This document shows positions 25,252 through 34,478 of a stretch of 64,000 nucleotides of DNA, piece by piece (position 1 is the first letter of the stretch; every line of letters starts with the position of its first letter). Source of the DNA: an uncultured Dorea sp. (GTDB lineage: Bacteria; Bacillota; Clostridia; Lachnospirales; Lachnospiraceae). The position numbers and the translations under genes were made by a program. The notes beneath the pieces were generated by a model. That model did not search any database and was not told the DNA's origin. It saw only the letters and a program-made list of their open reading frames with translations. The stretch is from positions 88,196 to 152,195 of the forward strand of contig CAJUTH010000003.1 of the NCBI GenBank assembly GCA_910589275.1. The letters run 5' to 3'.

Positions 25252-25790
25252 TCCCCCTCATCCCTTTCTTCCAAATCCAGATTCAACGCATCCAAATAAG
25301 GAATGAAGCATCCTCCTCTAATTTCTAAAAAAAACTTCGGATTCAGTTCCTCGATGCGGAAGCTCTTCCTTCCTCCCTCCGCCGCCCGGTTCCAGAATTT
25401 CTTTACTTCTTTGAAGGGCATATAATAAAGCTCATTTCTTGCCGTATAAGAGATAATTAAAAATGCAATTCCTTTCTGCCTCTCAAAGTTTTCCATAAAG
25501 GCCACCTGATGCTCATGGATATTTTGAAGGGGGAAAGTATCCGTACTGCACTCCTTAGCGTCGAAACAGACTGGGATTCCCTGTACGGCTCCGATATAAT
25601 CCACGGTACTGCGCTGTTCAAAATACGCCAGCGTAATCTGCCTGTGTTCCTTATCCATGCGGACCGGAGTTATCGGCGTAGGAATCTTCTGAATCAATGC
25701 CAGTTTTTGCTCCAGATAACGCTCGTTTGTTCTATTTATCATATCCTCCAGAGTAGAACCCCTCAGGCCTCTGGTATTCCATGTCCCCAT
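25248..25790 (-). CDS. recU: Holliday junction resolvase RecU
   Basis: Firmicute four-way-junction endonuclease. 180 residues with the family's catalytic block: STVDYIGAVQGIPVCFDAKE (Asp, Glu, Lys of a PD-(D/E)xK nuclease), then FPLQNIHEHQV and the strand GIAFLIISY. The N terminus (NTRGLRGSTLEDMINRTNE) matches the RecU opening. The ATG follows the RluA-type gene's TAG directly, and GAGGAA serves as its ribosome-binding site. In Bacillus recU pairs with ponA; here its partner is an rRNA pseudouridine synthase. Confidence 0.93.
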   Translation of the reverse strand: MGTWNTRGLRGSTLEDMINRTNERYLEQKLALIQKIPTPITPVRMDKEHRQITLAYFEQRSTVDYIGAVQGIPVCFDAKECSTDTFPLQNIHEHQVAFMENFERQKGIAFLIISYTARNELYYMPFKEVKKFWNRAAEGGRKSFRIEELNPKFFLEIRGGCFIPYLDALNLDLEERDEGD

Positions 25791-26777
25791 CTATTCCTCT
25801 ATCCTTCCCATTAGTTCTCTCTCTATCCTTTCAAACAATTCCGGCGCCTTGGCGTAAAATTTTCTGCCGGATAGAGACTCCAGCGGAAACTTCATCTGCG
25901 GAAACTCTAGCCGGTACGCGTGCAGAAGCTGGGAAGTCAGGCCATACTCTTTCTTAAACCTATCATTTGTCATCTTGTCTCCGTATTTATAATCCCCGAT
26001 TAAGGGATGTCCTTCCGATGCCAGATGTGCCCGGATCTGATGAGGCTTCCCGGTAATCAGATGTACCTCCAAAAGCGTATATCCGTCTTTTCCCTTTACA
26101 GGACGGTATTTGGTTTCGATCAGCTCAGCTTCCGCCAAAGGATCATTTGTTACCGTTACCTGATTTTTCTCTTTATTCTTTGTCAAGTATCCCTTGATGT
26201 ATTTTGTTTCAAATACCTCTCCTTTTACCATACAACGATAATATTTACCAAAAGTCCGCTCTCTGAATCCAAGACTCAGCGCTTGAAGACCTGCAATACT
26301 CTTCCCGGCGGCAACAATGCCGGATGTATTTCTGTCCAGCCGGTTGCAGACTCCCGGACGAAAAGTCCTTAAATCTTCCTGTGTCAGACTCCCAGACTCT
26401 AGCAGATAATCTGTAATGGCCTCCACTAAAGAGATATCGGAAGAATCCGCTTTCTGAGACAATAATCCCACAGGTTTATTTACAAACAATACATGCTCAT
26501 CCTCATAGATAACGTCAAGTTTCGTTTTTCTTTTCTGTATAGGTTCTATTCTGATTTTTCCGGAAAACTTATCAATGGTATCATCGGACAGAAACAGCTT
26601 AAGAACGTCTCCATTTTGAAGCTTTTCATTTCCTGCGGCTTTCTTTCCGTTTAATACAATATTTTTTTTCCTCATCATTTTGTAAAAAAAACCTGAAGGC
26701 GCCTGATCCATATATTTCTTTAAGAATTTATCCATGCGCTGCCCCTCTTCCCGGTCAGAAATTATGATTTCCCTCAT
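25791..26777 (-). CDS. RluA-family RNA pseudouridine synthase
   Basis: 328 residues. The S4 RNA-binding domain (about 12-75, MDKFLKKYMDQAPSG...VVLNGKKA-like) is followed by the pseudouridine synthase domain. The catalytic Asp is in CNRLDRNTSGIV, with GKYYRCMVKGE and TGKPHQIRAHLASEGHPLIG later. The RluC/RluD/YlyB group cannot be separated by eye, so the target uridine (rRNA or tRNA) is open. It is coupled to recU with zero spacing. Confidence 0.92.
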   Translation of the reverse strand: MREIIISDREEGQRMDKFLKKYMDQAPSGFFYKMMRKKNIVLNGKKAAGNEKLQNGDVLKLFLSDDTIDKFSGKIRIEPIQKRKTKLDVIYEDEHVLFVNKPVGLLSQKADSSDISLVEAITDYLLESGSLTQEDLRTFRPGVCNRLDRNTSGIVAAGKSIAGLQALSLGFRERTFGKYYRCMVKGEVFETKYIKGYLTKNKEKNQVTVTNDPLAEAELIETKYRPVKGKDGYTLLEVHLITGKPHQIRAHLASEGHPLIGDYKYGDKMTNDRFKKEYGLTSQLLHAYRLEFPQMKFPLESLSGRKFYAKAPELFERIERELMGRIEE

Positions 26778-26793
26778 AACCGCACCACTCTTA

Positions 26794-27369
26794 TCACATC
26801 GATATATTTAAAATAATCTGACGGATTGCCTCTTCTAGTTCCCGGTCTGCCGACTTATCTATTTTAACCATATTGTTCATACCCTCTGCCCGGGACAAAA
26901 AGTGTACATACTTTGAAAAAATCTTTACCGTCGCCTTTGTATAATGGTTCTCCCCCAGAATATCCTTGATATGCTTTGCCGCCGTTTCCGGATCTGTCTT
27001 CGGATTACTGGCGTAGCCAAAAACGGTCTGGCCGGATATAACGACCGCATCCACCGGCATAATCTTCTCTCTGCTTGTGATTACCATATCAAATGCGGCG
27101 GTAAGCAGCATGCTCTTCTCTTTAATCTCCTCCGCAGTCTTTCTGTCAATGGACCCGTATGGAAAGATTGCAATCCATTCTGTAAACGCCTTTGCCGAGG
27201 GAAGGCATAAAAGCACCGCGATAATAGTAAACAGGTTCGATCTGGAATGAGTCCTAAAATACCCGGCCAGCAAAAAAACTGCCACAATTCCAAATCCAGC
27301 CGCCGTCTGGAGTCCAAGACTCCTTTTTCTGGCTGCTATATATCCTGCCTCTCCCTTATGAATCTTCAT
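26794..27369 (-). CDS. Membrane protein of unknown function (191 aa)
   Basis: The short basic head (HKGEAGYIAARKR) is followed by two membrane helices at about 22-42 and 46-64. The cytoplasmic part of about 125 residues contains ITSREKIMPVDAVVISGQTVFGY and NPKTDPETAAKHIKDILG, which look like alpha/beta elements but match no family I can name. It sits 16 bp upstream of the RluA-type gene on the same strand, so they are probably co-transcribed. It could be a small membrane-tethered enzyme; this is not supported by any motif. Confidence 0.65.
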   Translation of the reverse strand: MKIHKGEAGYIAARKRSLGLQTAAGFGIVAVFLLAGYFRTHSRSNLFTIIAVLLCLPSAKAFTEWIAIFPYGSIDRKTAEEIKEKSMLLTAAFDMVITSREKIMPVDAVVISGQTVFGYASNPKTDPETAAKHIKDILGENHYTKATVKIFSKYVHFLSRAEGMNNMVKIDKSADRELEEAIRQIILNISM

Positions 27370-27431
27370 GCCATCCTCCCCTTATCTTTTCTTATGAGAT
27401 ACCATCAATCGAACAATGCGTATCCCAATGA

Positions 27432-29351
27432 TTATTTCTTCTTATGGACATTGCGGATTGTCCTTTTCTTCTGTCTTTTGCGGCCGCTCTGCCCCCGCTT
27501 TTCCTTCCTGTTCTCATGATGCGCGCCTTTCCCTGAATCCGCCCCGCCCCCGCTCTTGCTTGGACGGATTAAACATTCTTTTCCAAATCCTGCCAAATCC
27601 ATACGCCCTGTTTTCTTCAGAGCTTCTAAAACCAGATCATAGTTCTTCGGGTCCCGGTACTGAATCAGCGCACGCTGCATGGCTTTCTCATGGGGATTCT
27701 TCGGCACATATACATCCGACATGTCCCGCGGGTCCAGCCCCGTATAATACATACAGGTGGAAAGAGTAGACGGAGTAGGGTAAAAATCTTGAACCTGCTC
27801 CGGCATGTATCCAAACTCCCGCAGATGCTCCGCCATACTGACCGCCTCCTTTAAGGTAGAACCCGGATGGGAAGACATCAGGTAGGGAACCAGATACTGC
27901 TCCTTTTTTAAGCTTCTGTTTATCTGTTTATATTTTGCCGCAAACTGTTCGTATACCGCATATTCCGGCTTTCCCATCCGCGAAAGAACACGGTCTGACA
28001 TATGCTCCGGCGCTACTTTGAGCTGTCCGCTTACATGATATTTACACAGATCTCTTAGGAATCCGTCGTCTGGATCGGCCATGACATAATCAAACCGGAT
28101 GCCGGAACGGATAAACACCTTTTTAACGTCTTTTAATTTTCTTAATTTAGCTAAGAGTTCCCGGTAATCCCGGTGGCTGACCTTAAGATTACCGCAAGGC
28201 TTCGGAAACAGACACTGTCTGTTTTTACACACGCCTTTTGTCATCTGCTTCTTGCAGGAAGGCTCCCTGAAGTTAGCCGTAGGACCGCCCACATCATGGA
28301 TATACCCCTTGAAATCCTGATCCTTTGTCATCTGCTCAGCCTCTTTTAGCAGCGACTCATGACTTCTTGCCTGAATAATCCTCCCCTGATGGAAGGTCAA
28401 AGCACAGAAGCTGCAGCCGCCAAAGCATCCCCGGCTGCTTATGAGACTGAATTTCACCTCTTGTATGGCAGGTACGCCGCCCTCCTTCTCATAAACCGGG
28501 TGGCAGGCTCTCTGATAGGGATATTCATACACCTGATCCATCTCTTCCTGCGTCAAAGGCTTCGCCGGCGGATTCTGCACCACAAATAAATGTTCCCCAT
28601 ATGGTTCAATCATCCTTTTCCCCGCATATGGATCTGTATTGCAGTACTGGGTGTAAAAACTCTCCGCGTACATCCGCTTATCCTTCAGAATCTCATCATA
28701 AGACGGAAGCAAAATCCCGTCATAAACGCCCCTCGCATCCCTTGTTCTGTATACGGTGCCGTCAATATAAGTAAGATCCTGAATATCTATTCCCGAATCC
28801 AGCGCTTCTGCAATCTCTAAAATAGAATGTTCTCCCATTCCATAAGATATCAGGTCCGCACCCGAGTCTAACAGAATGGAACGTTTTACTTTATCCGACC
28901 AATAGTCGTAATGTGCCAGCCGCCTGAGACTGGCTTCTATGCCTCCGAGAATCACCGGCGTATGTTTATATACCTGCCGGATCAAATTCCCATACACCAC
29001 CGCCGCATAATCCGGACGCCGCCCACACTTGCCTCCCGGCGTATAGGCGTCCTGCCGCCTCCGCTTCTTAGATACGGTATAGTGATTTACCATAGAATCC
29101 ATATTTCCTGCCGACACCAAAAATCCAAGCCTCGGCTCCCCAAATACCGTAATACTGCTCTTATCTTTCCAGTCCGGCTGAGCGATCATCCCTACCTTAT
29201 AGCCGTGGGCCTCCAGCATGCGGGTGATAACTGCATGTCCAAATGAGGGGTGATCCACATAGGCATCCCCGGACACATAGACAAAATCCGTCTGCGTCCA
29301 CCCGCGCTCTTCCATATCCTCTCTGCAGACCGGCAAAAACTCCCGGCTCAT
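27432..29351 (-). CDS. YgiQ-family radical SAM protein
   Basis: 639 residues. The N-terminal cobalamin-binding-like region (SFGHAVITRMLEAHGYKVGM) is followed by the radical-SAM core, in which ISSRGCFGGCSFCALTFHQG carries the CxxxCxxC cluster ligands. Then GGPTANFREPSC with three more cysteines and VAPEHMSDRVLSRMGKP. The C terminus is Lys/Arg-rich (GRKRQKKRTIRNVHKKK), suggesting nucleic-acid contact. Reaction unknown for the family. It overlaps the HAD gene by four bases (ATGA), so the two are coupled. Confidence 0.92.
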   Translation of the reverse strand: MSREFLPVCREDMEERGWTQTDFVYVSGDAYVDHPSFGHAVITRMLEAHGYKVGMIAQPDWKDKSSITVFGEPRLGFLVSAGNMDSMVNHYTVSKKRRRQDAYTPGGKCGRRPDYAAVVYGNLIRQVYKHTPVILGGIEASLRRLAHYDYWSDKVKRSILLDSGADLISYGMGEHSILEIAEALDSGIDIQDLTYIDGTVYRTRDARGVYDGILLPSYDEILKDKRMYAESFYTQYCNTDPYAGKRMIEPYGEHLFVVQNPPAKPLTQEEMDQVYEYPYQRACHPVYEKEGGVPAIQEVKFSLISSRGCFGGCSFCALTFHQGRIIQARSHESLLKEAEQMTKDQDFKGYIHDVGGPTANFREPSCKKQMTKGVCKNRQCLFPKPCGNLKVSHRDYRELLAKLRKLKDVKKVFIRSGIRFDYVMADPDDGFLRDLCKYHVSGQLKVAPEHMSDRVLSRMGKPEYAVYEQFAAKYKQINRSLKKEQYLVPYLMSSHPGSTLKEAVSMAEHLREFGYMPEQVQDFYPTPSTLSTCMYYTGLDPRDMSDVYVPKNPHEKAMQRALIQYRDPKNYDLVLEALKKTGRMDLAGFGKECLIRPSKSGGGADSGKGAHHENRKEKRGQSGRKRQKKRTIRNVHKKK

Positions 29352-30028
29352 CTACCGCTCCTGATTTCGTCATAATTATGTATATAATAATCCGCCATAC
29401 TCCGCTTTTTTTCATCCTGTATTCTTGAAGATACATCATCTACTGCGCAGGTCCGCATCCCCGCATTTTTTCCGGCAAGGATTCCCATAGGCACATCTTC
29501 AAATACCAGACACCGGCCAGGCTCTATTCCAAGCTCCCCTGCAACCAGAAGATAAATATCAGGAGCCGGTTTCCCCCGCTCTACTTCGCAGGAGGTATGA
29601 ATGGAATCAAAATATTTCTCAATATCCAGAGCCTTTAGGACAGCCTCCACAAGCTCCGTTCCATTACTGGTAGCGATTCCAAGTTTCATCCCACGCTTTT
29701 TTTGTTCCTCCAAAAATCCACGGACACCCTGTTTTAAGGATACCTCTGTGGTATATTTTTGAAATGCCATCTCGGTCCACTCCGTCTTAATCTCTTCTAA
29801 CGACTGGGTCAGAGTCGGAAAGGAATCCAGAAAAAGCTGTGCCGTCTCGGTAAAGCTCATGCCTTCCATTTTCTCATAAAAATCTGCCGGCGGTTCCTCA
29901 AGATGGTATTTCTTATAGAAGTCAAGATCTACAGCCTCCCAGACCCACATCGAGTCAATCAGTGTACCATCCATATCAAATATAATCGCGTCTATCTCTT
30001 CTAACATCCCTGTTTGTTTCTCTATCAT
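29348..30028 (-). CDS. HAD-superfamily phosphatase, beta-phosphoglucomutase-like
   Basis: 226 residues. Motif I DMDGTLIDS with the nucleophile Asp and acid-base Asp, helical cap (about 28-95), motif II GIATSNGT, Lys in ERGKPAPDIYL and motif IV VFEDVPMGILAGKNAG. Likely removes phosphate from a small sugar phosphate or nucleotide; the substrate is not readable. It has four-base overlaps with both neighbours (RsuA-like upstream, YgiQ downstream). Confidence 0.9.
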   Translation of the reverse strand: MIEKQTGMLEEIDAIIFDMDGTLIDSMWVWEAVDLDFYKKYHLEEPPADFYEKMEGMSFTETAQLFLDSFPTLTQSLEEIKTEWTEMAFQKYTTEVSLKQGVRGFLEEQKKRGMKLGIATSNGTELVEAVLKALDIEKYFDSIHTSCEVERGKPAPDIYLLVAGELGIEPGRCLVFEDVPMGILAGKNAGMRTCAVDDVSSRIQDEKKRSMADYYIHNYDEIRSGR

Positions 30029-30735
30029 AATAAAAGCTCCAATTCTTCGTTTGTCAGTCTCCGGTATTCTCCCTCGGCCAGAGAATCATCCAGCGTAAGA
30101 GCTCCGAATGTCTCCCTCTTCAAATACAAAACCTCCATGCCGACAGCCTGAAACATCCGTTTCACCTGATGATATTTTCCTTCCTGCAGAGTCAGACGGA
30201 TCTCAGAAATATCTCCCTGACGCATAATCCGAAGCGCCGCAGGCTTAGTCCTCTCCTCCTGCCCTTCTCCGATATCGAGCCCCTCTGCAAACTGCATAAC
30301 AATTTCCTCCGTCACAAAACCTTTCACCCTTGCATAATAAGTTTTATCCACATGCTTCTTCGGAGAGAGCAGCCTGTGAGCAAGAGCGCCGTCATTGGTA
30401 AGAAGGAGAAGGCCCACCGTATCCTTATCAAGCCTTCCCACCGGAGACAGATCCTTTCTCCTCTTTCTCTCTATCAAATCCAGTACCGTCTTTTCCCGTT
30501 TATCTGATCTTGCGGACACAACGCCCACTGGTTTATTCAGCATATAGTATTCATACTGCACATAAGAAATTTCTCGCCCTTCTAGGACAACAAGCGCATT
30601 TCCTTCTTCTATCTTCCTGTCCGGGCTCTTTTCCGTAATCCCGTTTACGGTGACCTTTCCCTGTCGGATCAGCCGTTTCACCTCTGTTCTGGTTCCGGCT
30701 CCCATGTCAGCCAGATATTTGTCTAAGCGAATCAT
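30025..30735 (-). CDS. RsuA/RluB-family rRNA pseudouridine synthase
   Basis: 236 residues. S4 domain at the N terminus (MIRLDKYLADMGAGTRTEVK, VTVNGI), then the synthase domain with catalytic Asp in VGRLDKDTVGLLLLTNDG and LQEGKYHQVKRMF near the C terminus. The GRLDxxTxGLLL form marks the RsuA/RluB/RluE/RluF group. The length fits RsuA (16S position 516) best, but the target is inferred. It is coupled to the HAD gene by ATGA. Confidence 0.92.
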   Translation of the reverse strand: MIRLDKYLADMGAGTRTEVKRLIRQGKVTVNGITEKSPDRKIEEGNALVVLEGREISYVQYEYYMLNKPVGVVSARSDKREKTVLDLIERKRRKDLSPVGRLDKDTVGLLLLTNDGALAHRLLSPKKHVDKTYYARVKGFVTEEIVMQFAEGLDIGEGQEERTKPAALRIMRQGDISEIRLTLQEGKYHQVKRMFQAVGMEVLYLKRETFGALTLDDSLAEGEYRRLTNEELELLL

Positions 30736-30768
30736 AACACCGAACCTTTCTATCCTTACACGCCGCCG

Positions 30769-32169
30769 CTAAGACTGCATCCGCCAGCCCGGAAGATATT
30801 TATTCTTCAGCACTCCGCCGGAAACCTTTCCCCATCCTAACGAATACTTGTCCACACAGACCAAGTGCCACCCCTTTGCCTTTTCAGACACCAGATTCTC
30901 CACGTTCAAGGTCTCTCCCTTCAGATAGCGGGTGGTTCTCTCATCCTCCGGCTTCAGAATAATTGTCTCCGGATAGGAGGCGGCATTTAAACACATTGCC
31001 AGCGCCTGACTTGGCTCAAACCGATTCTTTTTCAATTCACCAAGAAGAAGACCTGTCCTGAGGAATCGGAGTCCTGCCATGGAAGGAAGCTCCTCCGGCA
31101 TATGGTAAACCCGGCCGCCCTGAAGCTTAACCCGCCCGATATCAAAATCCCTACAGACTGCATCCCAGTCAATCTTTGCAAGGAAATCTAACAATTCCTC
31201 CGGCAGTCTCTCCGGTTTCCTTCTTTTTATAACAGAGGGTTCCGAGCCCCTATCTTCTCCCTTTTTCAACAGGGCAAGATAATGCCCCTCTCCCTGCATC
31301 CTGTGCGGAAATATCCGGACTGTTTTCTTCAAATCAGGAAACTTCTTGTCCGGATACTCTTCCGGCCTTCCTTCTGCAAAACCTTCATAGGGCCGAATCT
31401 CTTCTATGGTAAATTCCGGAAACTGTTCCAGCAGCCATCCGATCGTCCCCTCGTTCTCCAATCCGTCAAAGGTACAGGTGGAATACATAAGATACCCTCC
31501 CGGACGAAGCATCCCCGCCGCCTGAAGGACAATGCTCCGCTGAAGCTTAGAGAAAAACTCCGGCCCATGCTCTTCCCATGCCTTTACCATCTTCTTATCC
31601 TTACGAAACATTCCTTCTCCGGAACAGGGTGCGTCAATTAAAATCTTATCAAAATACTCTGGGAAGTACCCGGCAAGCCTTCCCGGCTCTTCGCTGAGCA
31701 CCAATGCATTGCCGATGCCAAAAAGCTCGATATTCTTTAGAAGTCCCTTTGCCCTTGAACTGCTGATATCATTTGCCGTTAGAAGTCCCATGCCTTTCAG
31801 TCCTGCCCCCAGTTCCGTCGCCTTTCCGCCCGGTGCCGCACAGATATCCAGCACCTTATCCCCCGGCTCTATGGGGAGACGGTCAGCCGGAGTCATGGCG
31901 CTTGGCTCCTGAAGATAATACAGTCCAGCGAAATAATACGGATGTTTCGCTGGAGATACTTTTTCCCCATCGTAATAAAAGCCATTGCAAATCCATGGAA
32001 TAGGACGAAGCTCAAAAGGACAGATCTTTTCAAATTCCTCCACAGATATCTTCTTTGTATTCACACGCAGCCCGTAATACCGCGGTTTATCAAAGCAGGC
32101 AGTATAATCCTCATACTCATCACCCAGAAGTCTTCTCATCTTCACTTCAAATTCTTCCGGCAAATACAT
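30769..32169 (-). CDS. NOL1/NOP2/Sun-family rRNA m5C methyltransferase (RsmF-like)
   Basis: 466 residues. The N-terminal RNA-binding segment (YYGLRVNTKKIS) precedes the SAM-binding domain with LDICAAPGGKATELG, LTANDISSSRAKGL, ILIDAPCSGEGMFR (catalytic PC motif) and MYSTCTFDGLENEG (nucleophilic TC motif). The extended C terminus resembles RsmF/YebU C-terminal domains. GGAGGAAGCCGT fixes the start at MYLPEEF. It heads the run RsmF-RsuA-HAD-YgiQ on the minus strand. Confidence 0.92.
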   Translation of the reverse strand: MYLPEEFEVKMRRLLGDEYEDYTACFDKPRYYGLRVNTKKISVEEFEKICPFELRPIPWICNGFYYDGEKVSPAKHPYYFAGLYYLQEPSAMTPADRLPIEPGDKVLDICAAPGGKATELGAGLKGMGLLTANDISSSRAKGLLKNIELFGIGNALVLSEEPGRLAGYFPEYFDKILIDAPCSGEGMFRKDKKMVKAWEEHGPEFFSKLQRSIVLQAAGMLRPGGYLMYSTCTFDGLENEGTIGWLLEQFPEFTIEEIRPYEGFAEGRPEEYPDKKFPDLKKTVRIFPHRMQGEGHYLALLKKGEDRGSEPSVIKRRKPERLPEELLDFLAKIDWDAVCRDFDIGRVKLQGGRVYHMPEELPSMAGLRFLRTGLLLGELKKNRFEPSQALAMCLNAASYPETIILKPEDERTTRYLKGETLNVENLVSEKAKGWHLVCVDKYSLGWGKVSGGVLKNKYLPGWRMQS

Positions 32170-32210
32170 ACGGCTTCCTCCATCCAATTACATTATCTTT
32201 ATATTATACC

Positions 32211-32918
32211 TTATATATAATAATATTTCAACTTTTTGTCTTCTAACGCAAGCAGTACATAATAGGGATTTACACTGATTTCTTCCCCTTCCTCAAAGCT
32301 GTAAATGCCAAGATGAAGATGAACCGGAAACTGTCCTGTCGTCCCTTCTTCCCCATAGCCGGAATCTCCCATAAATCCAAGAAACTGACCCGCCATCACA
32401 AAATCCCCTTCTTTAATATCGGCGTAAGATTCCAGATGCGCATAATAGAAGTACACTCCGGAAGGGGATGTGATCCCAATCCGGTAGCCTCCCTTTTCCA
32501 GCCACCCCAGATTCGTAATCGTTCCATCACTGATGCTGACCACCGGATAAATCCCCCTCTCATCCCTGTCAGCCATGATGTCTGTCCCTTCATGAACTCC
32601 CTTCCCTTTATAATCGCGCTCGCCCATCCAAGAATCCACATAAGAGGTTCCAAGGGAATCATCCGCTTCCGACAAGGGAATCGGAAAATACCGAATATCC
32701 TTCTCCACTGCCGACAGAAAGGAAAGACAGGTTTCGGGTAAGCGTTCCCTGTCTTTTCGCATCGTATCACTATAAAATTCTGCCCGGAACCGCTCATTGC
32801 CGACGCTTTCTGCTTCAAGTCTCTTTTCCAGCGCCATCTCATATATCTTATGCTGGAATAAAACGCTGAACATAGAAAGCAGAAGCACAAGAATCAAGTA
32901 ATTCTTCAAACGTCCCAT
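32211..32918 (-). CDS. M23-family metallopeptidase (LytM-like)
   Basis: 235 residues. N-terminal membrane anchor or uncleaved signal at about 5-22 (NYLILVLLLSMFSVLF), a helical linker (about 25-75), then the peptidase domain. Zinc ligands: HEGTDI (HxxxD) at about 109-113 and HLHLG (HxH). It acts outside the membrane on peptidoglycan crossbridges. It lies 41 bp upstream of the methyltransferase gene, in an AT-rich gap. Confidence 0.88.
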   Translation of the reverse strand: MGRLKNYLILVLLLSMFSVLFQHKIYEMALEKRLEAESVGNERFRAEFYSDTMRKDRERLPETCLSFLSAVEKDIRYFPIPLSEADDSLGTSYVDSWMGERDYKGKGVHEGTDIMADRDERGIYPVVSISDGTITNLGWLEKGGYRIGITSPSGVYFYYAHLESYADIKEGDFVMAGQFLGFMGDSGYGEEGTTGQFPVHLHLGIYSFEEGEEISVNPYYVLLALEDKKLKYYYI

Positions 32919-32953
32919 ATAACTACTTCCTGCATTTTGTATTACTATATGAG

Positions 32954-34396
32954 TTATCTTGCCGCTTTCAGAACCTCCAGCAGATAGTTGTAGCTTCGTT
33001 TTACCGATTCAATATTCATACGCTCATTGACAGAATGAACGTCTAAAAGCTCCGGTCCAAAGGAAATACAGTCAAGCTCAGGCTTCTTGCCCACAAACAA
33101 ACCGCATTCCAGCCCCGCATGAATCGTCATTATCTGCGGCTTCTTTCCATACAGTCTCTGATATACCTCCGCCATAATCTCACGAAGTCTAGAATCCTTA
33201 CGGTAATTCCAAGCCGGATACTCATCTCTTACTTCCCCTTCTGCGCCAATAAGCTCTGCCAAGGCGTATAAACGCTCCTTTAACTCTGCTTTTCTTGATT
33301 CTACAGAACTTCTCACTAGATGGGAGACAGAAACCGACCCATCCGTCGTCTTAATTACCCCGGCATTCAGCGACGTCTCCACCTGCCCTTCTATCTGCCG
33401 TTCAAAACCAATCACACCGTTCGGCATCACGCCAAGATAAGAGACAACCCGGTACGTATCAGCTTCCGTAAATGCCTGCTCTGCTTTATCCTCTTTTACA
33501 TGCAAAAACAATTCCGGCTCATCCACGCCAAATTCAGCTTTCCAGATTTCCTCCATTTCAGAAATCAAATTCTTGCATTTCTCTTTATCCTCAGGCAAAA
33601 CAACAATCTTTGCCCTGCTCTCCATGGCGATCACGTTATCCGCGCTGCCTCCGGCAATATCTGCCAGCCGAAGCGGCATCTGCCTGCGCAGATGATTCAA
33701 GAGCCTGCCCATCAGAACATGAGCATTGCCTCTCTGCTTATGGATTTCACAGCCGGAATGTCCTCCTGTAAGCCCTCCTATGACAATCTGAAGAACCTCC
33801 CCTTTTGCCTTCTCATAAGTAATCGGAATACTGGTATCAAAACGATACCCTCCGGCACAGCCTGCGGTAAGTATCCCTTCCTCCTCCGAATCGATATTAA
33901 TCAGCATCTTTCCCGTAAGGCAGTCCATATCCAGCGCATTCGCGCCGCCCATTCCCACTTCCTCATCACTGGTAAAAACAGCTTCCACCGGCGGATGTGG
34001 TATCTTTTCACTGTCAAGGACTGCAAGCATCATCGCTACGGCAATCCCGTCGTCGCCTCCGAGAGTCGTGTTTTTCGCCGTCACATAGCCGTCCTGAATC
34101 TCTAATTCCAGTCCATCCTTCTTAAAATCATGTGTAGAATCTGCAGTCTTCTCGCATACCATATCCAGATGTCCCTGTAAAACAATTGTTTCCGAATCTT
34201 CATACCCTTTTGTTCCCGGTTTCCGTATGATCACATTATCTGCTTTATCCTGCATTACCTCTAAATTCCGTTCCTTTGCAAAATTCACACAATAATCACT
34301 GATTTCTTTCGTATTGAAAGAGCCATGAGGAATCCTGCATATCTCCTCAAAATACTGGAATACCTGTTTTGGTTCTAATTCACTTAATACTGCCAT
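32954..34396 (-). CDS. pepD: Aminoacyl-histidine dipeptidase (M20C)
   Basis: Cytoplasmic dipeptidase cleaving Xaa-His and other dipeptides. 480 residues, with two domains. Zinc and catalytic motifs: QGHLDMVCEK (His, Asp), LGGDDGIAVAMMLA (bridging Asp), TSDEEVGMGGA (general base Glu and ligand Glu), INIDSEEEG and GGLTGGHSG. His near the C terminus in IHAGLECG and LDVHSVNER. AAAAGGAG precedes the start. Divergent from ylbJ. Confidence 0.95.
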   Translation of the reverse strand: MAVLSELEPKQVFQYFEEICRIPHGSFNTKEISDYCVNFAKERNLEVMQDKADNVIIRKPGTKGYEDSETIVLQGHLDMVCEKTADSTHDFKKDGLELEIQDGYVTAKNTTLGGDDGIAVAMMLAVLDSEKIPHPPVEAVFTSDEEVGMGGANALDMDCLTGKMLINIDSEEEGILTAGCAGGYRFDTSIPITYEKAKGEVLQIVIGGLTGGHSGCEIHKQRGNAHVLMGRLLNHLRRQMPLRLADIAGGSADNVIAMESRAKIVVLPEDKEKCKNLISEMEEIWKAEFGVDEPELFLHVKEDKAEQAFTEADTYRVVSYLGVMPNGVIGFERQIEGQVETSLNAGVIKTTDGSVSVSHLVRSSVESRKAELKERLYALAELIGAEGEVRDEYPAWNYRKDSRLREIMAEVYQRLYGKKPQIMTIHAGLECGLFVGKKPELDCISFGPELLDVHSVNERMNIESVKRSYNYLLEVLKAAR

Positions 34397-34478
34397 TTTA
34401 AATTCTCCTTTTTATTTCATAAACATCTAATCCGCTGCGTAAATTATTAGAGAAAAACTAAGCTCTAAGGATACGCTT

